In this document: piece by piece, positions 29,099-38,840 of the stretch | Numbering within the stretch: position 1 is the first letter of the stretch | How the letters are laid out: the number at the start of each line of letters is the position of its first letter | Origin: Agromyces sp. Soil535 | Lineage (GTDB): Bacteria; Actinomycetota; Actinomycetes; Actinomycetales; Microbacteriaceae | Reading direction: 5' to 3' | Assembly (NCBI RefSeq): GCF_001428255.1 | Contig: NZ_LMRW01000010.1 | Coordinates: 1 to 64,000, forward strand | DNA length: 64,000 nucleotides | Notes under the pieces: model-generated | Databases searched by the model: none | What the model was told of the DNA's origin: nothing | What the model saw: only the letters and a program-made list of their open reading frames with translations | Position numbers and translations under genes: made by a program

Positions 29099-29614
29099 AT
29101 GACCCGCGATCCCGACGACGACGCGCTGCGCTGGGAGGGTGACGACGACCCCACGCTCGCGCCAGGGTGGAAGACCGTCGGCAAGCCGGTGCCGCTCGAT
29201 GCGGCGTCGGATGCGACGGATGCCGCGGCATCCGCTGCGGTCGAAGGCGACGTCGCGGCATCCGACGAGGCCGGCGCCGAGCGCACGACCGCCTCGACCG
29301 GCGCCACCGACGTCGAGGCGGAAGCCGCCGCCCAGCCGAGCTCCGCGGAGCTCGTGCTCGTCGGGATGCTCGGCGGCGTCTACCTGGTGTATGCCGTCGG
29401 CTGGCTGTTCTGGGCGACCTCTCCCGCGCCCGAGCTCGCCGATCCGGTCGCCCAGTTCATGTTCGGACTCGGCCGCTGGTTCGCCGTGCTCGCGCCGGCG
29501 CTGTGGTTCGGCGCCGTGCTGTGGCTCGCCGCCGGGCGCCGCCGTGCGCGCATGATCTGGCTCCTCGCCGGTGCAGTCCTACTCGTGCCCGTCCCGTTCC
29601 TGCTGCGAGGGTGA
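29099..29614 (+). CDS. Membrane protein with acidic cytoplasmic N-terminus
   Basis: 171 residues. The first 85 are acidic and Ala/Asp-rich (WEGDDDPTLAPGWKTVGK, then low complexity), followed by three hydrophobic segments (about 86-104, 123-142 and 150-168). TAGTCT (29087-29092) lies 6 nt before the ATG. Much of the low-complexity part is written with the octamers GGATGCCG and CGGCATCC. It is followed 1 bp later by another small membrane protein and then serA. I do not recognise a family function. Confidence 0.7.
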   Translation: MTRDPDDDALRWEGDDDPTLAPGWKTVGKPVPLDAASDATDAAASAAVEGDVAASDEAGAERTTASTGATDVEAEAAAQPSSAELVLVGMLGGVYLVYAVGWLFWATSPAPELADPVAQFMFGLGRWFAVLAPALWFGAVLWLAAGRRRARMIWLLAGAVLLVPVPFLLRG

Positions 29615-29615
29615 G

Positions 29616-30023
29616 ATGACCGAGGCATCCGTTCCACTGGGCGACGACGCGGGTACGACCGACGCGAGGAGCGCGACCAAGGCCACATCGGCGCGACCGA
29701 CGACACCGCTGTGGCTCGCCGTGACGATCGCGGTCGTCTTCGGCGTGCTCTACGCCTACGACGTGTGGGAGGCCGTCGGCAATCTCGTCGGCCTGAACAT
29801 CGAGGCCGGCACGCTCGGCGTCTCGCTCACCGGCTGGGGCATCGCGCTGCTCGTCGTCGCGCTCGTCGTGCCGTTCCTCGTGTTCGGCCTCGCATTCTGG
29901 TTGGGGCGCCACCGCGGTCCGCTCGCGCAGATCGTGCTGTTCCTCGCCGGGTACGCGGTCGTGCAAGCCCTCACGCTCGACCTCTCGGCCTTGTTCGAGC
30001 TCGGCGGGCTCGACTTCTCCTGA
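29616..30023 (+). CDS. Small three-helix membrane protein
   Basis: 135 residues from the ATG at 29616, with GAGGGTGAG as ribosome-binding site inside the end of the previous gene. A polar N-terminus of about 30 residues is followed by three hydrophobic segments: LWLAVTIAVVFGVLYAY, IALLVVALVVPFLVFGLAFW and IVLFLAGYAVVQALTL. It is co-transcribed with the preceding membrane protein, and the two may form a complex. Function unknown. Confidence 0.7.
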   Translation: MTEASVPLGDDAGTTDARSATKATSARPTTPLWLAVTIAVVFGVLYAYDVWEAVGNLVGLNIEAGTLGVSLTGWGIALLVVALVVPFLVFGLAFWLGRHRGPLAQIVLFLAGYAVVQALTLDLSALFELGGLDFS

Positions 30024-30028
30024 CCGGC

Positions 30029-30051
30029 CTGTGACGCTCGCGTCGTCACAG
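30029..30051. terminator. Hairpin upstream of serA
   Basis: CTGTGACG, a 7-nt loop, then CGTCACAG form a perfect 8-bp stem, 5 bp after the stop of the membrane-protein gene. No T-run follows. It could terminate that operon or be an operator for serA, whose likely -10 (TAGAGT) lies about 25 bp downstream. Confidence 0.45.
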
Positions 30052-30169
30052 AACGGATGCCGCATGAGGCCTCCAGTAGAGTTGTGCGGGTAGGCGCCCC
30101 AAGGCGTGTGGCGCACCCCACCGCACATCAGAGCGCCGTGCGCGCGCTTCGCACCCGAAGGAATCGTTC

Positions 30170-31759
30170 GTGTCAAAGCCGGTCGTGCTGATCGCCGAAG
30201 AACTCTCGCCCGCCACCGTCGACGCCCTCGGGCCCGACTTCGACATCCGCAACGTCGACGGCACCGACCGTTCCGCGCTGCTCGCGGCCCTCCCCGAGGC
30301 GGACGCGATCCTCGTGCGCTCCGCCACGAAGGTCGACGCCGAGGCGATCGCCGCCGCCCCGAAGCTGAAGGTCATCGCGCGCGCGGGCGTCGGCCTCGAC
30401 AACGTCGACATCAAGGCGGCCACGACGGCCGGCGTCATGGTCGTGAACGCGCCGACCTCGAACATCATCTCTGCAGCCGAGCTCACCGTCGGTCACATCC
30501 TGAGCCTCGCCCGTCACATCCCCGCAGCGCACTCGGCGCTCGCACAGGGGGAGTGGAAGCGGTCGCACTACACCGGCGTGGAGCTCTACGAGAAGACCAT
30601 CGGCATCATCGGCCTCGGCCGCATCGGTGCACTCATCGCCGCTCGCCTCCAGGCGTTCGGCACCGAGGTCATCACCTACGACCCGTACATCACCGCGGCA
30701 CGGGCGCAGCAGCTCGGGGTGCAGGCCGTGAGCCTCGACGAGCTCCTCGAGCGCAGCGACTTCATCACGATCCACATGCCCAAGACGCCCGAGACCACCG
30801 GCATGATCGGGGCCGAGCAGCTCGCCAAGATGAAGCCGACCTCGTTCGTCGTGAACGTCGCGCGCGGCGGCCTCATCGACGAGGACGCCCTGTACGAGGC
30901 GCTCGCCGCTCGCAGGATCGCCGGCGCCGGCCTCGACGTGTTCGTGTCGGAGCCGCCGCGCGAGTCGCCGCTGCTCGCGCTGCCGAACGTGATCGTCACC
31001 CCGCACCTCGGCGCGTCGACCGACGAGGCCCAGGAGAAGGCGGGAGTGTCGGTCGCGAAGTCGGTGCGGCTGGCACTCGCAGGCGAGCTCGTGCCCGACG
31101 CGGTGAACGTCGCGGGCGGCATCATCGACCCGTACGTGCGCCCCGGCATCCCGCTCGTCGAGAAGCTCGGCCAGCTCTTCGCGGGGCTCGCGAACGCCGC
31201 GATCACGAACGTCGACGTCGAGGTGCGCGGTGAGCTCGTCGACTTCGACGTCAGCGTGTACAAGCTCGCCGCCCTCAAGGGCATCTTCACGAACATCGTG
31301 AGCGAGACCGTGTCGTACGTGAACGCGCCGCTGCTCGCGGAGCAGCGCGGCATCGACGTGCGCCTGATCACCGACACGAACTCGCCCGAGTACCGCAACG
31401 TCATCACCCTGAGCGGCGCTCTCGGCGACGGGCGCCAGCTCTCGGTGTCGGGCACCCTCACGGGACCCAAGCAGATCGAGAAGCTCGTCGGCATCGACGG
31501 CTACGAGATCGAGGTGCCGATCGCCACCACGCACATCGTCATGGAGTACACCGATCGTCCCGGCATCGTGGCGATCTACGGCCGCGAGTTCGGCGATGCC
31601 GCCATCAACATCGCGGGCATGCAGATCGCGCGCCGCGAGGCCGGCGGCCAGGCGCTCAGCGTGCTCACAGTGGACTCGCCCGTGCCGGCAGACGTGCTGG
31701 AGCGCGTGCGCACGGCGATCGAGGCCGACGTGCTCGTGGAGATCGACATCACCGAGTAG
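30170..31759 (+). CDS. D-3-phosphoglycerate dehydrogenase
   Basis: 529 residues, the long form with an ASB domain and a C-terminal ACT domain. It oxidises 3-phosphoglycerate, the first step of serine synthesis. The NAD site is GLGRIGALIAARL; the catalytic Arg and His are in NVARGGLIDEDAL and VTPHLGASTDEAQ. The ACT domain (VMEYTDRPGIVAIYGREFG) is where serine inhibits the actinobacterial enzymes. The GTG at 30170 follows AAGGA. Its last 11 bp overlap the end of the convergent tetR gene. Confidence 0.95.
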   Translation: MSKPVVLIAEELSPATVDALGPDFDIRNVDGTDRSALLAALPEADAILVRSATKVDAEAIAAAPKLKVIARAGVGLDNVDIKAATTAGVMVVNAPTSNIISAAELTVGHILSLARHIPAAHSALAQGEWKRSHYTGVELYEKTIGIIGLGRIGALIAARLQAFGTEVITYDPYITAARAQQLGVQAVSLDELLERSDFITIHMPKTPETTGMIGAEQLAKMKPTSFVVNVARGGLIDEDALYEALAARRIAGAGLDVFVSEPPRESPLLALPNVIVTPHLGASTDEAQEKAGVSVAKSVRLALAGELVPDAVNVAGGIIDPYVRPGIPLVEKLGQLFAGLANAAITNVDVEVRGELVDFDVSVYKLAALKGIFTNIVSETVSYVNAPLLAEQRGIDVRLITDTNSPEYRNVITLSGALGDGRQLSVSGTLTGPKQIEKLVGIDGYEIEVPIATTHIVMEYTDRPGIVAIYGREFGDAAINIAGMQIARREAGGQALSVLTVDSPVPADVLERVRTAIEADVLVEIDITE

Positions 31760-32315
31760 CGGGCGGCGGCTCCTTCGCGAGCCGTTCGAGCAGCGCGACC
31801 AGGGCGTCCATCTCCGCGGCGCGGGGCGCGTCGACGCCGAGTTCGTCGTCGCCGTGCAGGGCGGAGTCGTAGTAGAGGCCGTCGCCGATCAGCGTTATCG
31901 CCAGCGCCACGGCGGGGTCGGCCACGTACCGCCCGATGGCCTCGAACCACCGTGTCCGCGCGTCTCGGATGGCGCGGACCGCGGCCGCGTTGCCGCCCTG
32001 CGCGAGGCGGGCGGTGGCCACGACGGCTCGGTCGAGCGGATGCTCCATCGCGACCGACGATCGCACGAAGTAGGCGATCGCCCCCTCGGGTGCGTGGTCG
32101 ATCGCCTCCACGTCGCCCTCTACGAGCGCCTCGAGGCGCCCGATGAGGCCCTCGATCAGCGCCTCCTTCGACGCGAAGTGATACAACAGGCCGCCCTTCG
32201 AGACCCCGGCGGCGCGCGCGGTGGCGTCGAGGGTCGCCGCACGTTCGCCGTCGTGCACGAGGATCCCCTCGAAGGCGTCGAGCACGGCGTCGCGTGCGGC
32301 TGGGGGGCGGCTCAT
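31749..32315 (-). CDS. TetR-family repressor of the adjacent MFS exporter
   Basis: 188 residues from the ATG at 32315; the longer reading frame upstream is a shadow of the exporter gene. The helix-turn-helix is ATLDATARAAGVSKGGLLYHFASKEALIEGL, and a TetR C-terminal domain of about 130 residues follows. Divergent from the MFS gene, with a 24-bp operator between them that also covers the exporter's -10. Likely relieved by a substrate of the pump. Confidence 0.9.
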   Translation of the reverse strand: MSRPPAARDAVLDAFEGILVHDGERAATLDATARAAGVSKGGLLYHFASKEALIEGLIGRLEALVEGDVEAIDHAPEGAIAYFVRSSVAMEHPLDRAVVATARLAQGGNAAAVRAIRDARTRWFEAIGRYVADPAVALAITLIGDGLYYDSALHGDDELGVDAPRAAEMDALVALLERLAKEPPPATR

Positions 32316-32355
32316 GTGCTCGATCGTAGCGAGCGGCATCCGTTCATCGCCTGAT

Positions 32356-32379
32356 ACTATACCGACTGGACGGTATAGT
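32356..32379. promoter_or_regulatory. TetR operator overlapping the exporter promoter
   Basis: ACTATACCG, 6 bp, then CGGTATAGT form a perfect 9-bp inverted repeat. The right arm contains TATAGT (32374-32379), a good -10 for the exporter, and the left arm overlaps GATACT. Binding would block the exporter promoter and probably the repressor's own. Confidence 0.8.
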
Positions 32380-32392
32380 AATGGAAGCCGAG

Positions 32393-33976
32393 ATGACGAA
32401 CACCACCGAACCCGTGACCCAGCCGATCGAGCGCGTGACGAACACTGCCGCGCACGTCGACCCCGGTCGCACCTCGCGCGCCCCGCGACGCGCGTGGTTC
32501 GCACTCGTTGTGCTCATGCTGCCCGTGCTGCTCGTCTCGGTCGACAACACGGTGCTGAGCTTCGCACTGCCGGCGATCTCTCGCGACCTCGCGCCCACCG
32601 CCGCCCAGCAGCTGTGGATCATCGACGCGTACCCGCTCGTGCTCGCCGGTCTGCTCGTGGCGATGGGCAACGCCGGCGACCGGTTCGGGCGGCGTCGTCT
32701 CCTGCTGATCGGTTCCACCGGCTTCGCGGTGGTCTCGATCGTCGCCGCCTTCGCGCCGACCGCCGAGGCCCTCATCTCCGCTCGAGCTGCGCTCGGATTC
32801 TTCGGCGCCATGCTCATGCCGTCGACCCTGTCGCTGCTGCGCGCCGTCTTCACCGACCGCGAGCAGCGCCGGCTCGCGATCGCGATCTGGGCCTCGGGCT
32901 TCGCGGCCGGCAGTGCACTCGGCCCGCTGGTCGGCGGCCTGCTGCTCGAGCACTTCGCCTGGGGGTCGGTCTTCCTGCTCGCGGTGCCCGTGCTCGTGCC
33001 GATGTTCGTGCTCGTGCCGCTGCTGGTCCCCGAGAGCCGTGACCCCGCGCCGGGGCGCATCGACGTGCTGAGCACCGTGCTCTCGCTCGCGGCCATGGGG
33101 CCCATCGTCTACGGCATCAAGTCGCTCGCGACCGAGGGCGTCGACGGGTTCGGCGTGCAGGCGATCGTGCTCGGCACCTTCTGCGCGCTCTGGTTCGTGC
33201 GACGTCAGCTGCGCAGCGGTTCGCCCATGCTCGACGTGCGGCTCTTCCGCCAGGGTTCGTTCGGCGGCGCCGTGCTGGTGAACCTGTTCAGCGTCATCGC
33301 GCTCGTCGGGTTCCTCTACTTCGTGTCGCAGCACCTCCAGCTCATCGCCGGGCTCAGCCCGGTGCAGGCCGGGCTCGCACTCGTGCCAGGCCTCGTCGCG
33401 ATGATCGTGGCGGGACTCGTCGTGGTCCCGATCGCGCGGCGCGTGCGTCCGCGCGTGCTGGTGCCGGTGGCGCTGGGGCTCTCGGCTGCCGGCTACCTCG
33501 TGATCGCCCTCACCACCAGCGCCGAGTCGATCGCGCCGATCGTCGTCGCGTTCGTGCTGCTCGGCGTCGGCATCGGCTCGGCCGAGACGGTCTCGAACGA
33601 GCTCATCCTCTCGAGCGCACCGCCCGCGAAGGCCGGGGCGGCCTCGGCGGTGTCCGAGACGGCCTACGAACTCGGGGCGGTGCTCGGCACGGCGGTGCTC
33701 GGCAGCATCCTCGCCTCGCAGTTCCGGGCGGGAATCGTGCTGCCCTCCATCCTGACCGACGCCCAGGCGGATGCCGCCCGCGAGACGCTCGCAGGCGCCG
33801 TCACGGTGTCCGAGCAACTGCCCGGCGCGATCGGGGCCGAGCTCGCGGCATCCGCGGCGCACGCGTTCGACGGCGGCGTCGTGGTGACCTCGCTCATCGG
33901 GGTCGCGCTCATGGTCGCGGCGGCGATCGTCGCCGCGGTCGCGCTGCGCAACCCCGGGTCGTCGCGCGCCGAGTGA
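32393..33976 (+). CDS. MFS drug exporter, DHA2 (14-helix) family
   Basis: About 527 residues with roughly 14 membrane helices. Motif A is GNAGDRFGRRRLLL, and the region ASGFAAGSALGPLVGGLLLEHFAWG corresponds to the antiporter motif. Typical of EmrB/QacA-like proton-coupled multidrug pumps. I prefer the ATG at 32393, with GGAAG 6 nt upstream; the ATG at 32381 is only one base after the TATAGT box and might not be on the transcript. Divergent from a TetR gene with a shared operator. Confidence 0.9.
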   Translation: MTNTTEPVTQPIERVTNTAAHVDPGRTSRAPRRAWFALVVLMLPVLLVSVDNTVLSFALPAISRDLAPTAAQQLWIIDAYPLVLAGLLVAMGNAGDRFGRRRLLLIGSTGFAVVSIVAAFAPTAEALISARAALGFFGAMLMPSTLSLLRAVFTDREQRRLAIAIWASGFAAGSALGPLVGGLLLEHFAWGSVFLLAVPVLVPMFVLVPLLVPESRDPAPGRIDVLSTVLSLAAMGPIVYGIKSLATEGVDGFGVQAIVLGTFCALWFVRRQLRSGSPMLDVRLFRQGSFGGAVLVNLFSVIALVGFLYFVSQHLQLIAGLSPVQAGLALVPGLVAMIVAGLVVVPIARRVRPRVLVPVALGLSAAGYLVIALTTSAESIAPIVVAFVLLGVGIGSAETVSNELILSSAPPAKAGAASAVSETAYELGAVLGTAVLGSILASQFRAGIVLPSILTDAQADAARETLAGAVTVSEQLPGAIGAELAASAAHAFDGGVVVTSLIGVALMVAAAIVAAVALRNPGSSRAE

Positions 33977-34118
33977 CGGCGTCGCCCACGGTTGCCTGAT
34001 GGCGGTGTGCGGAGCACACTAGGGCGAGAGTCGGTTCAAGGACTTCCGGACGTGGGGGCGTTCTCGTTGCGCGAGCCCGGTCGGACCGACGCCGGGTGAA
34101 ATTGCCGCAGGGGGCCTC

Positions 34119-35500
34119 GTGGACGAGCTCGATCTGGCCCGTATTCAGTTCGCCTCGACGAGCATCTACCACTTCTTCTTCGTGCCGGTCACGATCGGGC
34201 TGGCGTTCCTGGTCGCGTTGCAGCACACCGCGTGGTACCGCTCGGGGGATCCTCGGCACGAGCGCCTGACCAGGTTCTTCGGCACCCTGCTGCTGATCAA
34301 CGTGGCGATCGGCGTGGTCACCGGCCTGGTGCAGGAGTTCCAGTTCGGCATGAACTGGTCGGCATACTCGCTGTTCGTCGGAGACGTGTTCGGAGCCCCA
34401 TTGGCGATGGAGGGCCTGGCCGCGTTCTTCCTGGAGTCCACGTTCCTGGGACTCTGGCTCTTCGGATGGAAGGTACTGCCACGTCGTGTGCACCTGCTCT
34501 CCGTCTGGCTCGTGGCCGGCGGGGCCATGCTGTCTGCGGCGTTCATCATGGCCGCCAACTCCTGGATGCAGCACCCGGGGGCTACACGACGGATCCGGAT
34601 ACCGGTCGCCCTGTGCTCTCCTCGATCGTCGATCTGTTCACCAATCGGGCGTTCATCTGGGGGTACGTCCACGTGATCCTGGCCTCGCTCGTGACCGGTG
34701 CGATGGTGATGTTGGCGGTCTCGGCGTGGCAGCTCCGTCGCGGGAGGGAGTCATTCAAGACGCCGGCGCTGCTCTCGATCGTGGTGCTGCTCCCGGCCTC
34801 TGCGCTGGCCCTGGCGGTGGGCAGCCACCTCGGCGTGATCGAGACGACCTACCAGCCGATGAAGATCGCCGCGGCCGAGGCGCAGTGGGAGACCTGCCAG
34901 CCCTGCTCCTTCTCCCTGTTCCAGATCGGGGGCGGCGCGAACGACGAGGATCCCACCAAGATCATCGAGGTTCCGCATCTGCTGTCGTTGTTGGCCACGG
35001 GCACCTGGGACGGCGAAGTCGTCGGCCTCAACGAGCTCCAGGCGCAGGACGTCGCGGAGTACGGTCCTGGCGACTACGTGCCCAACGTGTTCATCCAGTA
35101 CTGGTCGATGCGCGTGATGGCCTACCTCGGCACCCTCGTCTTCCTGTTCTCCGCATGGGGGGCCTGGCTCGCGTTCCGACGAAAACTGCCGACCTCGAGG
35201 GTGTTCCTCTTCCTCGCCACGTGGGCCGTGCCGCTGCCGTACCTGATGAACACGGCCGGTTGGATGCTCACCGAGAACGGCAGGCAGCCGTGGATCGTCC
35301 AGGGGCTGATGAAGACCGCCGACGGCGTGTCGGCCAGCGTCTCCGCCACCGAGCTGATCATCAGCCTGTCCGCCTTCTTCCTCGTGTACGTCGTCCTGAT
35401 CGTGCTGGACGTCGTGCTGATGCTCCGGTACGGACGCCGGGACCTCGCTGCCCCCGACGAAGAGGTCGAACGCGACCGCGCCCCGGCCCTCACCTACTGA
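34119..35500 (+). pseudogene. Cytochrome bd ubiquinol oxidase subunit I, one-base frameshift
   Basis: CydA carries hemes b558, b595 and d and oxidises quinol with oxygen. From GTG 34119 (after CAGGGGG) the protein reads normally ([25 protein letters not shown]) to WMQHP. At the G5 run 34577-34581 the frame then breaks, and the rest continues in another frame ([14 protein letters not shown], the quinol-site GRQPW, and so on to 35500). One more G in the run would restore a protein of about 460 residues, typical of the short-Q-loop form. Everything else looks intact, so a sequencing error or a very recent mutation are both possible. cydB follows after 23 bp. Confidence 0.85.
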
Positions 35501-35523
35501 CCTGACCCGCTGAGGAGGATCCC

Positions 35524-36561
35524 GTGAACCTCGCCGACCTGTGGTTCGTCATCGTCGCCGTCTTCTGGACCGGGTTCTTCGTGCTGGAGGGCTTCGATTT
35601 CGGCGTGGGGGCGCTGCACTCCGTGGTCGGCCGCTCCGAGACCGAACGGAGGGTGGCCATCAACACCATCGGCCCGTTCTGGGACGGCAACGAGGTGTGG
35701 TTGGTGGTGGGCGGTGCGGCGATCTTCGCCGCCTTCCCGGCCTGGTACGCGACCTGGTTCTCGGCGGCGTACCTCGCCGTGCTGCTGCTGCTCGTCGCCC
35801 TGATCGTGCGCGGCCTGTCGTTCGAATGGCGCGGGAGGGGGCGCGGCGACCAGTGGCGCTGGTCGTGGAGCCTGTGCCTCACGCTCGGCAGCGTCGTCGC
35901 CCCCACGGTGCTCGGGATCGCGCTGGGGGACCTGCTGGCGGGCTTGCCGATCAACGGGGACGGGGTGTTCACGGGCAGCTTCTGGGATCTGTTCACCGGA
36001 TTCGGGTTGTGGACCGGCCTCACGGTGCTGTTGCTCTGCCTGCTCCACGGGTCGACGTTCCTCACCCTGCGCACCACCGATGACGTCCGCCGGCGGGCGC
36101 AGCGATACGGTCGGATTCTCGGGATCATCGTCCTCGTGGCGGTCGCCGTCTTCGCGGTGTGGATGGTGGTGATCGCCCAGCCGGGAGTGGTCTCCTACGT
36201 CCTGCTCGCGCTCGCCGTGCTCGGGACCCTGGCCGCATCCATCGGCCTCCTCAGGCACCGCGACGGTCTGGCCTTCATCGCGAGCACGATCGCCATCGCC
36301 GCGACGGTCGGATCGCTGTTCGCCAGCCTGTACCCCGACGTGCTCGTCTCGAGTACCAGCAGTGCCAACAGCCTGACCGTTGCGGGAAGTGCGTCGGGAG
36401 ACTACGCGCTGACGGTGATGACGATCGTCGCGGCGGTGTGCTTCCCGATCGTGCTGCTCTACCAGGGCTACACGTACGTGGTCTTCCGGCATCGCATCGC
36501 GGGCCCGGCGCCGCAGGCCGGTCACTCGCCCGAGACGGGCGCGGTGGCACCCAGCGAGTGA
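35524..36561 (+). CDS. Cytochrome bd ubiquinol oxidase subunit II
   Basis: 345 residues with eight to nine membrane helices. Family signatures are LADLWFVIVAVFWTGFFVLEGFDFG and GPFWDGNEVWLVVGGAAIFAAFP. CydB stabilises the heme-bearing CydA in the membrane. The GTG start has a GAGGAGG site. cydDC, the heme/thiol exporter needed for bd assembly and often adjacent in actinobacteria, is absent here; a leuB gene follows instead. Confidence 0.93.
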   Translation: MNLADLWFVIVAVFWTGFFVLEGFDFGVGALHSVVGRSETERRVAINTIGPFWDGNEVWLVVGGAAIFAAFPAWYATWFSAAYLAVLLLLVALIVRGLSFEWRGRGRGDQWRWSWSLCLTLGSVVAPTVLGIALGDLLAGLPINGDGVFTGSFWDLFTGFGLWTGLTVLLLCLLHGSTFLTLRTTDDVRRRAQRYGRILGIIVLVAVAVFAVWMVVIAQPGVVSYVLLALAVLGTLAASIGLLRHRDGLAFIASTIAIAATVGSLFASLYPDVLVSSTSSANSLTVAGSASGDYALTVMTIVAAVCFPIVLLYQGYTYVVFRHRIAGPAPQAGHSPETGAVAPSE

Positions 36562-36638
36562 CCGCCTGGCATCGAGCGTGATCAGGCACTCCTCGGGCGG
36601 ACAGTACGCTGGGATGGCTGGCGCACGAAGGAGAATCC

Positions 36639-37700
36639 ATGGCAGGCACGGTCAGGCTCGCGGTCATTCCGGGCGACGGCATCGGTCCCGAGGTCGTCGC
36701 GGAGGCCCTCAGGGCGCTCGACGCGGCCGTCGCCGGCACCGACGTCGTCTTCGAGCAGACGCCGTTCTCACTGGGCGCGGCGCGGTACCTCGAGACGGGC
36801 GACGTGCTGACCGACGACGACCTCGCCGCCATCAAGGATCACGACGCGATCCTGCTCGGCGCGGTGGGCGGCGCGCCGGGCGACCCGAGGCTCGCGGGCG
36901 CCAACATCGAGCGCGGACTGCTGCTGAAGCTCCGCTTCGAGCTCGACCACTACGTGAACCTCCGCCCGTCGGTGCTGCACCCCGGTGTCGTGAGTCCGCT
37001 CGCGAACCCCGGCGAGATCGACTTCGTCGTCGTGCGCGAGGGCACCGAGGGTCCCTACGTCGGCAACGGGGGAGCGATCCGCGTCGGCACGCCCGCCGAG
37101 GTCGCCAACGAGGTCTCGGTGAACACCGCCTTCGGGGTCGAGCGCGTGGTGCGCTACGCCTTCGCCGCGGCATCCGCCCGCCCTCGCAAGAAGCTCACGC
37201 TCGTGCACAAGACCAACGTGCTCGTGTTCGCGGGCTCCCTCTGGAAGCGCACCGTCGACGCCGTCGCCGCCGAGTTCCCCGACGTCGCGGTCGACTACCT
37301 GCACGTCGACGCCGCCACGATCTTCCTCGTGACGGATCCTGCTAGATTCGATGTCATCGTCACGGACAACCTCTTCGGCGACATCCTCACCGATCTGGCC
37401 GGCGCGATCAGCGGCGGCATCGGCCTGGCGGCCTCGGGCAACATCAACCCCGACGGCCGGTTCCCGAGCATGTTCGAGCCGGTCCACGGCTCAGCACCCG
37501 ACATCGCCGGGAAGGGCGTCGCCGACCCCACCGCCGCGATCCTCTCCGTCGCCCTGCTGCTCGACCACCTCGGTCACTCGGAGCAGGCCGGAAAGGTGCA
37601 GCGGGCGGTCGCCGCGGACATCGCCGGGCGCGGCGACACGAGACGTTCGACCTCCGAGGTCGGCGACGCGATCGTCGCCCGCATCGGCACACACGAGTAA
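36639..37700 (+). CDS. 3-isopropylmalate dehydrogenase
   Basis: 353 residues. NAD-dependent oxidative decarboxylation of 3-isopropylmalate in leucine synthesis. [10 protein letters not shown] at the N-terminus, [16 protein letters not shown] for substrate binding, the catalytic Lys in VHKTNVL, and Asp ligands in VDAATIFLV and [11 protein letters not shown]. The ATG follows AAGGAG. A TACGCT box lies about 30 bp upstream. ilvE follows after 24 bp, so the two branched-chain genes probably form an operon. Confidence 0.95.
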   Translation: MAGTVRLAVIPGDGIGPEVVAEALRALDAAVAGTDVVFEQTPFSLGAARYLETGDVLTDDDLAAIKDHDAILLGAVGGAPGDPRLAGANIERGLLLKLRFELDHYVNLRPSVLHPGVVSPLANPGEIDFVVVREGTEGPYVGNGGAIRVGTPAEVANEVSVNTAFGVERVVRYAFAAASARPRKKLTLVHKTNVLVFAGSLWKRTVDAVAAEFPDVAVDYLHVDAATIFLVTDPARFDVIVTDNLFGDILTDLAGAISGGIGLAASGNINPDGRFPSMFEPVHGSAPDIAGKGVADPTAAILSVALLLDHLGHSEQAGKVQRAVAADIAGRGDTRRSTSEVGDAIVARIGTHE

Positions 37701-37724
37701 CCAGCGCATCCGAAGGACGGAACC

Positions 37725-38840
37725 ATGACCATCAACCTCCCGCTCCAGGCACCCTCCGCCGCCGGACTCACCTGGAACGTCACCCGCAATGAGGAGGCGA
37801 AGAGCGACGTCGAGCGCGAGGCCATCCTCGCCGACCCCGGCTTCGGCAACCACTTCACCGACCACATGGTCGACCTGTGCTGGTCGGAGAAGGGCGGCTG
37901 GCACCGGCCGCGTGTCTCGCCGTACGGGCCGATCGAGCTCGAGCCCTCGGCCGCGGTGCTGCACTACGCGCAGGAGATCTTCGAGGGCCTGAAGGCCTAC
38001 CGTCACGCCGACGGGTCGATCTCGACGTTCCGTCCCTACGAGAACGCCGCCCGGATGCAGCGTTCGGCCGCGCGCCTCGCGCTGCCCGAGCTGCCGAGCG
38101 CGTACTTCATCGACTCCCTGAAGCAGCTGATCGCGGTCGACGGCGCCTGGGTGCCGACCGCGCCGGAGACGAGCCTGTACCTGCGTCCCTTCATGTTCGC
38201 CAAGGAGGCGTTCCTGGGCGTGCGTCCTGCGAAGAAGGTGGCCTACTACCTCATCGCGAGCCCGGCCGGCGCCTACTTCCACGGCGGCGTGCAGCCCGTC
38301 TCCATCTGGCTCTCCACGAAGTACGCGCGCGCCGGCAAGGGCGGCACTGGCGCCGCGAAGACGGGCGGCAACTACGCATCGAGCCTGCTCCCGCAGGCGG
38401 AGGCGGCAGATCACGGATGCCAGCAGGTGCTGTTCCTCGACGAGGGCAAGTACCTCGAGGAGCTCGGCGGCATGAACATCGTGCTCGTCTACCGGGACGG
38501 CACGGTCGTCACGCCCGAGTCGGACTCGATCCTCGAGGGCATCACGCGCGACTCGGTGCTGCAGCTCGCGAAGGACCGCGGGCACACGGTCGAGAGCCGG
38601 AAGGTGACCCTCGACGAGTGGCGCGAGGGTGCGGCATCCGGCGAGATCGTCGGCGCGTTCGCGTGCGGCACCGCAGCGGTGATCACGCCGATCGGGCGCC
38701 TGCTCGCGGAGGACTTCGAGATCGTGCACTCGGGCGAGGGGGCGTCCGAGCTCGCACTCTCGCTTCGCGAGGAGCTCACGGGCATCCAGTACGGCCGCGT
38801 CGAGGATCGCCACGGCTGGATGACGCGGCTCGACGCCTGA
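37725..38840 (+). CDS. Branched-chain amino acid aminotransferase
   Basis: 371 residues, fold type IV PLP enzyme of the actinobacterial IlvE type. It transaminates the 2-keto acids of valine, leucine and isoleucine with glutamate. The PLP lysine is in AAKTGGNYASSL; EELGGMNI and a GITRDSVL segment bind the cofactor phosphate and glutamate. The ATG follows GAAGGACGGAACC. It ends in TGATG, where the last base begins the next gene. Confidence 0.95.
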   Translation: MTINLPLQAPSAAGLTWNVTRNEEAKSDVEREAILADPGFGNHFTDHMVDLCWSEKGGWHRPRVSPYGPIELEPSAAVLHYAQEIFEGLKAYRHADGSISTFRPYENAARMQRSAARLALPELPSAYFIDSLKQLIAVDGAWVPTAPETSLYLRPFMFAKEAFLGVRPAKKVAYYLIASPAGAYFHGGVQPVSIWLSTKYARAGKGGTGAAKTGGNYASSLLPQAEAADHGCQQVLFLDEGKYLEELGGMNIVLVYRDGTVVTPESDSILEGITRDSVLQLAKDRGHTVESRKVTLDEWREGAASGEIVGAFACGTAAVITPIGRLLAEDFEIVHSGEGASELALSLREELTGIQYGRVEDRHGWMTRLDA

